Of a DNA stretch of 64,000 nt, positions 48,117-55,360 are shown in pieces. How positions within the stretch are numbered: position 1 is the stretch's first letter; each line of letters starts with the position of its first letter. The stretch is from Sinorhizobium chiapasense (GTDB lineage Bacteria > Pseudomonadota > Alphaproteobacteria > Rhizobiales > Rhizobiaceae), in contig NZ_CP133151.1 of the NCBI RefSeq assembly GCF_036488675.1, forward strand, positions 1 to 64,000. The letters run 5' to 3'. Below the pieces are notes generated by a model, which was not told where the DNA came from, ran no database searches, and saw only the letters and a list, made by a program, of their open reading frames with translations. The position numbers were made by a program, and so were the translations under genes.

Positions 48117-48282
48117 TCAAAAAGACGGCGCGGTCAGCGTGCCAGACTGCCCGGCGCCGAGAACCCAGTCACCGACAATGGCCTTCCTGCGTGTCTCCGG
48201 CTTGCAGCTTGCCGGGCCCCAGTCCTTGTAAAGGGTGGGGCGCGAAGCAATGGTCCCACCGCACCACGTATGAAAACAGCAT
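48117..48282 (-). pseudogene. Degenerate Nmad2-like fragment
   Basis: An ATG at 48282 with AGGA before it gives MLFSYVVRWDHCFAPHP, then the frame must change to read YKDWGPASCKPETRRKAIVG and DWVLGAGQSGTLTAPSF before TGA (48117). Aligned by eye with the intact gene at 47385, FAPNP...CKPxxR...DWVxG are all in order. Upstream, about 48285-48530 on the same strand looks like the 3' end of another decayed gene. So a second, foreign Nmad2 cassette once lay here in the opposite direction. Confidence 0.6.
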
Positions 48283-48642
48283 CTTCCTTAGCTCGCCGCT
48301 CTCGCAGTTTGTGGTTTCCGGGATGGTTCCTGATGCGTCGCCTTCTGGCCAAGCGCCGATCACTTGTTTCCGGTCTCTTGGTGGCGTGATCAACGACTGC
48401 AAAGTACTCAACAGCCTCTGCTTGGTATTCCAACAGGTCCGTCTTGTCCTCGGAGAGCAAAATTCCACCTGTGATCACGAGCTTTCTCTTGATACGTTCA
48501 ATTTTCTGTTCATGCACCAGAACCGGACCGACCTAAGTCTTTACTTTTTTAAAGTCCATCCTCAACCTGCGATAATACATTCTAGTGATTCTTCGCGTTT
48601 TTAGCCCCAGGTCCCGACCCTAATCATAATGCCGGAACAGAC
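48283..48642. other. Stretch with decayed minus-strand coding sequence before the modification trio
   Basis: 360 bp. A minus-strand frame (KLVITGGILLSEDKTDLLEY, AEAVEYFAVVDHATKRPETS) looks like a coding remnant lying just upstream of the broken Nmad2 copy. The plus-strand promoter for the trio must be in the last 100 bp, which are AT-rich around 48540-48600. Confidence 0.4.
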
Positions 48643-50241
48643 ATGCCTGCCTACAGGAACATCAGTTATGCCGTAGTCGGCAGTGTGGGGGACTTGCTGC
48701 GCGACGGCGCCGACGTGGTGGTCAAGGACACGCTGACCAAAGAGCTGATCGCCAGAAATACCAGGCTAGAGCGCCCCCTGGAGCGCTACCTTTTCGTGCC
48801 ACGGCGTCATCATGACATTACCTCGCAGTTTGCTGAGAGCATGTGGGTGCTCGCCGGCCGGAATGACATCGGCTGGCTGCAGAAATACCTGCGTCGGGCG
48901 CCCAACTTTTCCGATGATGGCCACACTTGGCGCGGCGCATACGGCCCACGCTTGCGTCAATGGGCCGGCATCGACCAGATCGACGCCGTGCGCAAGCTTT
49001 TGCTGGCCGACCGGGAGAGCCGCCAGGCGGTGATGGTGCTATTCGATCCTGCCCTCGACTTTCAGCCATCCAAGGACATTCCCTGCAACAACTGGCTTGG
49101 CTGGATTATCCGGGACAACCAGCTCCACATGTCGGCGGCGCTGCGCAGCAACGACGTCTGGTGGGGGTTTTCAGGCGCGAACGCCTTCGAGTGGAGCATC
49201 TTGCACGAGTTGCTGGCCTTCTGGGTAGGAGCCGGCGTCGGTCGGGCCGACTATCTCGCGATGTCCTTTCACCTGTACAAGGCGCATTTCGATCGTGGCG
49301 AACAAGCCGTGGCCGCCTTCCACGGACTAACGCCGTACGAGTTCGGCCTGCAGCGCACCTCGTTCTCCACCCCGTGGGAAGCGTTCCAAGACAAGCTCCA
49401 GCACTGGTTTTACCTCGAGCGCCAAATATCGGAGCAACCGGATGTCCCCTTGGGAGCCTTCGGCGAAGTCGGCGACCCCCTGCTCGATAGCGGCCTGACT
49501 ATCGTCCACGTCGCCCAGGCGTACGAACGGTGGGGGGAGGAACGCCTGGCGCACGAATTGGCCACCCTCCCTGCATGTGACTATGTTGCTGCCCTGTACG
49601 AAAAATACGCCCGGATTTTTCCTGGTCTCCTCGCGACGATTCAGCAGAAGCCGATTGGGGACTTCTTCGCCGCGCAGGCCCGCAGTAGCATTGATCTTCT
49701 TACCGACTTCAAGATTGCAGTCAAAAAACTGCATGTGAACAAAGACCGCGCGTATGGAGGCGCATGGAAAAAGCGAGGAGAATTGGTCAGCATCCAACCC
49801 AACATTGCTCGAAAGGTTGACCGGCTGGTCACACTCTTCGCCACAGGGCACAGCCTTACCGGCGAATCTGCCTTGGATACGGCCATCGACCTCGTCGTAT
49901 ATGTCGAGAAGTACCGGCTCTTCCTCGCGGAGAACCTGCCTCCGGGTATGCTGATACCCGTGGACGCCTCGCTGCCGCTGAGCGACTGTGAGGAGAATTT
50001 CAACACACTGCTCGATCAGCTTGACCTAACGCCGGGCGGCCGTCTGCTCGCCGATGTGGTTGCCGACGTGAGTTCAGCTTTCGAAGCGTGCTGGCGGGAG
50101 GCCCAGAGCGGCGCAGCCGTGGCGAGAAAACTGGAGCTGGCCAGCACTCTCTCACGCTACACCGCTGAGCTCCTCGCCCTCCTCGTCCAGGGCGACAAAA
50201 AGTCCGTAGCCGTGTTCCTCCAGTCTGGATCATCCGCATGA
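48643..50241 (+). CDS. Thymidylate synthase-like enzyme, probable dUMP/dCMP hydroxymethylase type
   Basis: 532 residues; the first 220 are a thymidylate-synthase fold. The catalytic cysteine lies in KDIPCNNWLGWIIRDNQ (near residue 149), followed by MSAALRSNDVWWGFSGANAF with the RSND element and an asparagine where deoxyuridylate is recognised, and SFHLYKAHF near the end. The extended KDIPC form and helical C-terminal extension of 300 residues (KKLHVNKDRAYGGAWKKRGE and onward) are unlike housekeeping ThyA and closer to phage nucleotide hydroxymethylases. It would place a methyl or hydroxymethyl group on C5 of dUMP (or dCMP) using methylene-tetrahydrofolate. First gene of an overlapping trio. 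Confidence 0.75.
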   Translation: MPAYRNISYAVVGSVGDLLRDGADVVVKDTLTKELIARNTRLERPLERYLFVPRRHHDITSQFAESMWVLAGRNDIGWLQKYLRRAPNFSDDGHTWRGAYGPRLRQWAGIDQIDAVRKLLLADRESRQAVMVLFDPALDFQPSKDIPCNNWLGWIIRDNQLHMSAALRSNDVWWGFSGANAFEWSILHELLAFWVGAGVGRADYLAMSFHLYKAHFDRGEQAVAAFHGLTPYEFGLQRTSFSTPWEAFQDKLQHWFYLERQISEQPDVPLGAFGEVGDPLLDSGLTIVHVAQAYERWGEERLAHELATLPACDYVAALYEKYARIFPGLLATIQQKPIGDFFAAQARSSIDLLTDFKIAVKKLHVNKDRAYGGAWKKRGELVSIQPNIARKVDRLVTLFATGHSLTGESALDTAIDLVVYVEKYRLFLAENLPPGMLIPVDASLPLSDCEENFNTLLDQLDLTPGGRLLADVVADVSSAFEACWREAQSGAAVARKLELASTLSRYTAELLALLVQGDKKSVAVFLQSGSSA

Positions 50242-51188
50242 GCCCCGAAGACCTTGCGAAACTGAAGCTAAAGCTGCATGAGGCAATCACCGGGCTCCCA
50301 CCCGGCTCGCGGGTGGCGATTACGGGCTGGTCACCTGCCGCCATCGAGCTTGCAGCAGACCCGGCGTTCGCTTCTGGCAGCGCCGAACTGATCGGCATCT
50401 TCGCAGCACAGGCCGGCGGGAGGGTCCTTTCGCTGTCGGACTTACCCGCCCACACTCCAGATATCGTTGCCATTGCCGAAGACGCCGGAAAGGAGATAAT
50501 CCTTGAGGAGATCGCGCGGACACTACCGGCGAATACCAAAATTGTAATTGGCGGCTTCTCGCACTTTGAGTTTCACGACGACGTCTTCGACAAGATTCGG
50601 CGTGACCTGTTCGTCCCGTCGTTCGCCAACGGCTACCGACATTGCCTCGTTCACATCTACCAATGTCTGCAGAACGCCCACCGCCGTGGCATCAAGGGCT
50701 GCGTCGCGGAATTCGGCATGTTCAAGGGCGGAACCACGATGCTCATTTCTCGCTTTATCGACGCGATCGGAGCGGACTGGAAGGTTTACGGCTTCGACAC
50801 CTTTAACGGCTTTCCCAACAAGCGCAGCCCGCTTGACATGTACGCTCACCCGGATTGCGTTTTTCTCGATGTCGAAATGGTTCGCGGAGTATTCGCCGGA
50901 CGGAATGTGGAGGTGGTTGCTGGTGACGTGGTAGACACCGTAACGCGCTTGAACGGGGAGCAGCTCGTGCTTTCTTTCGTGGATACCGACAATTTCACGT
51001 CGGCGGAGGCCATCATTCGTGTCATAGCGGACCGAACCCAAATCGGCGGCGCGATCATTTTCGACCATTGGACGGGCCATGATCGCCACATTGACACGAT
51101 TGGGGAAAGAATAGCCGCAAAAAGGCTCACGGCGGACTCCCGATACTTCAACCTGCATGGCACCGGTGTATTCTTGAGGCAGATATGA
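50238..51188 (+). CDS. TylF/MycF-type methyltransferase-like protein with an N-terminal Rossmann-like domain
   Basis: 316 residues, start overlapping the previous stop (ATGA). Residues 1-110 (GSRVAITGWSPAAIELAADP, TKIVIGGFSHFEFHDDVF) resemble the small nucleotide-binding domain often placed before sugar-modifying enzymes. Residues 125-316 are TylF-like: GCVAEFGMFKGGTTMLISRF (SAM motif I), WKVYGFDTFNGFP, then VLSFVDTDNFTSAEAIIRV and GAIIFDHWTG. TylF enzymes are O-methyltransferases acting on sugars of macrolides. Here, between two base-modification-like genes, the likely substrate is a hydroxylated nucleotide or its adduct; this is inference. Confidence 0.7.
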   Translation: MSPEDLAKLKLKLHEAITGLPPGSRVAITGWSPAAIELAADPAFASGSAELIGIFAAQAGGRVLSLSDLPAHTPDIVAIAEDAGKEIILEEIARTLPANTKIVIGGFSHFEFHDDVFDKIRRDLFVPSFANGYRHCLVHIYQCLQNAHRRGIKGCVAEFGMFKGGTTMLISRFIDAIGADWKVYGFDTFNGFPNKRSPLDMYAHPDCVFLDVEMVRGVFAGRNVEVVAGDVVDTVTRLNGEQLVLSFVDTDNFTSAEAIIRVIADRTQIGGAIIFDHWTGHDRHIDTIGERIAAKRLTADSRYFNLHGTGVFLRQI

Positions 51189-52294
51189 ACCAGTCCCCGA
51201 AACACTTCGTTCGGCGCTCCCCTCCCCAGATGCGGAAAGGGGTCTATGAACTTTACTGGACTTTCGCCTCGCGGCGTCAGGCTGCCTTCGAGGCCCGGTT
51301 GAACGGTCAGAGCCAGCCGTGGACTACCGACCCGATCCTGCAGGTCTACAAATTCTGCAACGTATTCCGTGCGGCTGACCGTGTGTCGCAGTACATGATT
51401 AGCGACGTGGCCTACCGCCAGGACGCTGAGACGACCGCGCGCGACAGGGTGTTCCAGATCACTGCCTTCCGGACGTTCAGTAACATCGCGACCTGGGAAT
51501 CCGTCACCGACGAACTCGACGGAGCGCCGCGCCTTGACCACCTGCGATCGGGCGCGTTCGAACGGGCGCTTGATCGGGTCAAGTCCCAAAACGGGGGACT
51601 GTATACCGGCGCATTCATCCTCTGCGCGAACAAGGCGTTTGGGTTCGACGAGAAGCACCGTAACCATGTCGCCCTGTTCAAGCACATGTTCCTCGAAAAT
51701 GCCTGTGCGGAGCGTGTGCTGCAAGCACCGTCGCTCGAAGCTGTGGTGGAACTACTGCAGAGCTTCCCGCTGATGGGTCCCTTCATGGCCTACCAGACGG
51801 CCATCGACCTCAATTACTCGGAGCTGCTCGAATTCAGCGAAAACGACTATACCCAAGCGGGTCCGGGCGCCCTGCGGGGATTGAAAAAGGCCTTTATTGA
51901 TCTCGGCGACTTCAGCCCGGCAGACACGATCCTCTGGATGGTGGATCGCCAGGAGGAGGAATTCCGACGCCTGGAGCTCCCCTTTAGCGGCCTGTTCGGG
52001 CGGGCGCTTCACGGGATCGACTGCCAGGGCCTGTTCTGCGAACTCGATAAGTATTGTCGAGAGGCGGTTCCCACGCTGGCGAGTGCGCGAAGCAGGATTA
52101 AGGCGAAGTATTCTGGTACCGAAGGAGACATCGAGCTGTTCTTCCCCCCTAAGTGGCAGCTCGGATCCCCAGGAGTGCTACCAGCATCCCAGTCCGCCAC
52201 GCATATTAGGCAGGGCAAGCGAACGCCACTCCGGATGACCAAACCTGCCAAAGCTGATCGAGAGGCCTTTGCGATATCCGACCTGTTTGCATAG
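51185..52294 (+). CDS. Protein with 5-hmdU DNA kinase helical domain (HMUDK_hel-like)
   Basis: 369 residues, start overlapping the previous stop (ATGA). The pattern VYKFCNVFRAADRVSQYMIS, then ITAFRTFSNIATWE, LLQSFPLMGPFMAYQTAIDL with LNYS, and DYTQAGPGALRGLKKAF is that of the helical domain of phage 5-hydroxymethyl-deoxyuridine DNA kinases and the related pyrophosphorylase clade for glutamyl/putrescinyl-thymine. No P-loop kinase domain is visible, so the protein belongs to the helical-only form. In phages this family builds hypermodified thymines from 5-hmdU. Third and last gene of the trio; the role in a bacterium is not known. Confidence 0.75.
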   Translation: MNQSPKHFVRRSPPQMRKGVYELYWTFASRRQAAFEARLNGQSQPWTTDPILQVYKFCNVFRAADRVSQYMISDVAYRQDAETTARDRVFQITAFRTFSNIATWESVTDELDGAPRLDHLRSGAFERALDRVKSQNGGLYTGAFILCANKAFGFDEKHRNHVALFKHMFLENACAERVLQAPSLEAVVELLQSFPLMGPFMAYQTAIDLNYSELLEFSENDYTQAGPGALRGLKKAFIDLGDFSPADTILWMVDRQEEEFRRLELPFSGLFGRALHGIDCQGLFCELDKYCREAVPTLASARSRIKAKYSGTEGDIELFFPPKWQLGSPGVLPASQSATHIRQGKRTPLRMTKPAKADREAFAISDLFA

Positions 52295-52541
52295 GCGTGC
52301 ATTAAACGACCGATCGAGCACAAATCGACGTCCTCAGAATAGGCGCGAGTTACGAGGTCCGCAGCTACTCCAAGATTAACAGTGACGGCTTCCCGAAGTG
52401 AACATCGAAATCGTCCATTTGATGAGTGCCTAAGCGGAAGAGCCTCTTTTGAAAGCCGCGCTGCCGGTCGGCAGGATGCTCCGCGTCGTTTGCTCTTGGG
52501 GATGTATCCAGTTAGCCTAAAACAACAGGATTGGAGGCGCG

Positions 52542-52661
52542 ATGCTGCCGTTCAGACTTAAGCGAGGACGTCGCCTTAGGGGCGGACAGAACCGTGCTCC
52601 AACGGGCCCGCTATGGCTTGTTGCTGTGATGTTCACGTTTTGGGCTTCCAAAATCGCATAA
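52542..52661 (+). CDS. Possible 39-residue membrane peptide
   Basis: ATG 52542 with GGAGG 6 bp before it gives a basic start (MLPFRLKRGRRLRGG) and a short hydrophobic end (GPLWLVAVMFTFWASKIA). The ribosome-binding site is good and the layout is that of a small membrane peptide, but there is no family support. The rest of 52295-52800 shows nothing else. Confidence 0.3.
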   Translation: MLPFRLKRGRRLRGGQNRAPTGPLWLVAVMFTFWASKIA

Positions 52662-52819
52662 TGTATCGTCTGGAACGCTCTAAAGCTGCAGGGGAAATGC
52701 CGCTGACTCGCAACCTGATGGCGATGTCGCGTATATGGATCTGGGCCGTCGTGCACTGTCGCAACGGACGGGCAGCTGTTTTTTTGGGGCTCAGCGAGAG
52801 TTCAGTCCGATTTTCTCGC

Positions 52820-53230
52820 GAGCGGCAGGTGGCGGCTCTCGCGCTGATGCCGCTGGTTCTTGCCTAGGCCGGATGCGCGCGCAAGCTCGGAACGTTGCTG
52901 AGCATAGCTTGCAGCAATCATCGGGTAGTCGGCGGGAGATCCCACTTCTCACGATATTGCTCCGGAGTGAGGCCGTACTTTGCCATCAGGTGGCGTCTCA
53001 GGGATTTGAACTTTTCACCATCCTCCAGGCAGATGATGAAATCGGCTGTTACCGACTTCTTGATCGAAACGGCGGGGCGCTGTTCTTCAACGACCGGTCC
53101 AGCCTGGTGTCGCGGAGACGTGCCGCTCAGCGAGGAATACGTCTGCTGGATAAGATTGGACAAATCGCCGGCAGGAACGACATTGTGGCTTAGATGAGCC
53201 GCGACGATCCGGCTTGTCAGCTCTAGCTTC
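52820..53230 (-). pseudogene. MucR/Ros-type zinc-finger regulator, decayed
   Basis: MucR proteins regulate exopolysaccharide and virulence genes in Rhizobiales. The pattern is clear: LTSRIVAAHLSHNVVPAGDL with SNLIQQTYSSLSG, then ICLEDGEKFKSLRRHLMAKY and GLTPEQYREKWDLP. The frame stops just after DLPPTTR; adding one base restores DYPMIAASYAQQRSELARAS and GLGKN, the normal MucR end, so the gene is frameshifted near 52927. The conserved frame has no ATG before LTSRIV and meets a TGA further upstream, so the start is lost as well. Confidence 0.7.
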
Positions 53231-53477
53231 CGCTCCTCATTGCTCGAACGCGATTCGCTTTCCTGTCGACTAGGCCGCTTCGCTCAACGTCAGGTATTTC
53301 GGTCGGAACGACGGCGTTGTCGCTATTGCGGTGTTTTTTTCAACAGATTTCCGGGCATTTTGGTTTGTGGGTCCTGTTCTGCCGACCTCATACGTTGCCA
53401 GAGTCTCCCTCGGTTTCTATCCTGATGCATGATCCGCACCCTACCGGTGCGCCGAAGCCCGAGGACACTGGAGGCCG

Positions 53478-54056
53478 ATGGCATCTCAACTAGACATGTT
53501 TCCCTCGCCGCGTGAGCCAGGCGATGACGTCGTTGTGAAGCTGCCACCGCCCCTGAGGCTGCGGGAGCGGAGGCGACTAGATGACGAAAGCATGGCCCGG
53601 CTTCTGGAGGAGAGCGGCAGCTATCGCGTGCTTCGCAAGCTTGTCGGCCGCCAGATCGTCAATATGCCGCGGCCGGGATTTCCTCGCATGGGCGTGATCG
53701 TTGACACCGAGACGACGGGCCTCGACCACAGCAAGGACAAGATCATCGAAATCGGCGCAGTCGCCTTCACCTTTAACGACGAGGGCCATATCGGCGACGT
53801 CACAGGTGTTTATGGCGGCCTGCAGCAGCCAACTGTCCCGATCCCCCCTGAAATCACTCGCCTCACAGGAATCACCGACGAGATGGTTGCCGGGCAGATG
53901 ATCGACGTCGGGTCGCTTCGAGCGCTGCTCGACCCGGCCGACCTCGTGATCGCCCACAATGCCGGCTTCGATCGTCCGTTCTGCGAGGCGCAGGCCGTGG
54001 CATGCAGGTTGCGCAGGCTCGTTACCGCGATGGTGGCGCCGTCTCGAAAGGCGTGA
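53478..54056 (+). CDS. Truncated DEDD 3'-5' exonuclease (DNA polymerase III epsilon-like)
   Basis: 192 residues, with a GGAGG ribosome-binding site. The first exonuclease motif is VIVDTETTGLDHSKDKIIEI (metal-binding D and E) and the second is VIAHNAGFDRPFCEAQA. The third motif (HxxxxD) is missing because the protein changes after residue 175 into an unrelated tail (CRLRRLVTAMVAPSRKA). The family is normally about 300 residues in these plasmids, so this is a 3'-truncated gene, probably joined by recombination to the following sequence. The product is unlikely to be an active exonuclease. Confidence 0.7.
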   Translation: MASQLDMFPSPREPGDDVVVKLPPPLRLRERRRLDDESMARLLEESGSYRVLRKLVGRQIVNMPRPGFPRMGVIVDTETTGLDHSKDKIIEIGAVAFTFNDEGHIGDVTGVYGGLQQPTVPIPPEITRLTGITDEMVAGQMIDVGSLRALLDPADLVIAHNAGFDRPFCEAQAVACRLRRLVTAMVAPSRKA

Positions 54057-54110
54057 GGAAGCAACAGCTGCAGCAGGATCACGGTCCGGCTTGCTCAAGG
54101 TTGGAAGACT

Positions 54111-54716
54111 ATGAAATCACCATGGAAATTTCTTGCCCAATTGACGTCGCGGCGACCATCGGCGAAGGCGCAAGAGAGTTCGATCGGGAATGACACCGAT
54201 CCCAGGGCTCTCGAGAGCGAAGTGGAGCACACGTCCGCACTGCCGCCCAATTCGACGGTAGCCGCCAGCCCACCTGCTCACGATGAGGACGTCTCGGTTG
54301 ATCAAGGGCCGGTCGCATCGGACAGGGCAAAAGGCGAGGACGACGGCGCGCGGGCATTAGAGCTGCCGATCGATGCTGAAGAGGCTCAAACAGCTGCGCG
54401 TCATGAAGCTGACCAGATGGGTGCCGAAGCGAATTCGTTGGCGCCAAGAAGCACGGCAAGCACAAAGCAGCAAAGCAAACCGCGGATCAAGCGTCGGGAA
54501 CATGCGAAGAGAGCCAACGCCCGCGTGGCTGCGCAAAGCGCTGTCGCCTCAAAGGATCATCAAAGCCTGCAACTTTCGTCTTCACGGGATTTGTTCTTCC
54601 ATGAAGTGGCAATACTCGACGAAGAAGTCAAAAGGCTGAGGACCCAACTCGCGCAAAAGCTTCATCTGCAGAACGTTCAGCTTAAGAAGATGCTTGAGCG
54701 ATTCGAAGTTTCATGA
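54111..54716 (+). CDS. Hypothetical protein with SyrB-like C-terminal coiled coil
   Basis: 201 residues starting MKSPWKFLAQLTSRRPSAKA. The middle is low-complexity, rich in A, E, S and charged residues (residues 20-150), so probably disordered. The last 50 residues form a leucine-spaced coiled coil (FFHEVAILDEEVKRLRTQL, then LQNVQLKKMLERFEVS), similar in style to the end of the SyrB-type protein at 57342. I recognise it as a type of protein found on rhizobial plasmids, function unknown; possibly an adaptor or regulator. It starts 55 bp after the truncated exonuclease. Confidence 0.55.
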   Translation: MKSPWKFLAQLTSRRPSAKAQESSIGNDTDPRALESEVEHTSALPPNSTVAASPPAHDEDVSVDQGPVASDRAKGEDDGARALELPIDAEEAQTAARHEADQMGAEANSLAPRSTASTKQQSKPRIKRREHAKRANARVAAQSAVASKDHQSLQLSSSRDLFFHEVAILDEEVKRLRTQLAQKLHLQNVQLKKMLERFEVS

Positions 54717-54863
54717 GCCTGGCGGTGCTCCCGACAAGCGCGCACCTGCGTCATCTTTGCTCGGCAACGCCCTCACCAAATTGAATGAGTTCGAGAGCCT
54801 GCTGAGCAGGCGGCCATCAATCGAACACGCTGAGCGTATATTCGCGGCTGGGTGCGTTGCGCC

Positions 54864-55070
54864 TCAGGACAGCCCCGCGACAATACTCAAGCCCAGGTCG
54901 TCGCGAATCCCTGCTTGATAAGCGTTGATCAGCTTTGCGGCGAGCGCTTCAGCCTCTTTAGACTTGCGTGACAAAGCTCGCCTTTCCAGCTCGTGTTGGA
55001 AGGCCCTTCCGATCAAATCCAACTCGTCAGGTCCAATCGGATCGAAACTCAATGTTTGACCTGAATTCAT
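54864..55070 (-). CDS. Small hypothetical protein (68 residues)
   Basis: Starts MNSGQTLSFDPIGPDELDLI with a strong GGAAGGGGGG ribosome-binding site, which supports it as a gene. Helical and charged (HELERRALSRKSKEAEALAA), no membrane segment. Small proteins of this kind are common on rhizobial plasmids. No function can be assigned. Confidence 0.55.
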   Translation of the reverse strand: MNSGQTLSFDPIGPDELDLIGRAFQHELERRALSRKSKEAEALAAKLINAYQAGIRDDLGLSIVAGLS

Positions 55071-55152
55071 CTTTCCCCCCTTCCGCCACCTGATGCCACG
55101 GAAGACCTTTGTACCCTGTGTTCTGATTTGAAAAGATGCAGCTTCGCTAAAT

Positions 55153-55311
55153 CTATCGAAGGTGAGCCGTCCTTACGGCCGGACCTTCCGTGTCGGCCCA
55201 CTCCAGTGCCGCAATGGCGGAGCCGAACAGGAGAGCAGGGATAGCCAAGGCTCCCATGAACCTGAGGATTTGGAGCCGACGTGTGCGCTTTCCATCCCAA
55301 TCGTAAGCCAT
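55153..55311 (-). CDS. Small membrane protein (52 residues)
   Basis: Starts MAYDWDGKRTRRLQILRF, then one hydrophobic helix (GALAIPALLFGSAIAAL) and a short tail ending VRTAHLR. The MxYDWDGKRTRR start recurs, as I recall, in small rhizobial membrane proteins. It lies upstream of the 68-residue gene on the same strand; the ribosome-binding site (GAGGGCG) is moderate. Function unknown. Confidence 0.5.
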   Translation of the reverse strand: MAYDWDGKRTRRLQILRFMGALAIPALLFGSAIAALEWADTEGPAVRTAHLR

Positions 55312-55360
55312 TTGCTACGCCCTCAAAAGCTACTCGGAAACTGTACGTCAGGATAGAACC

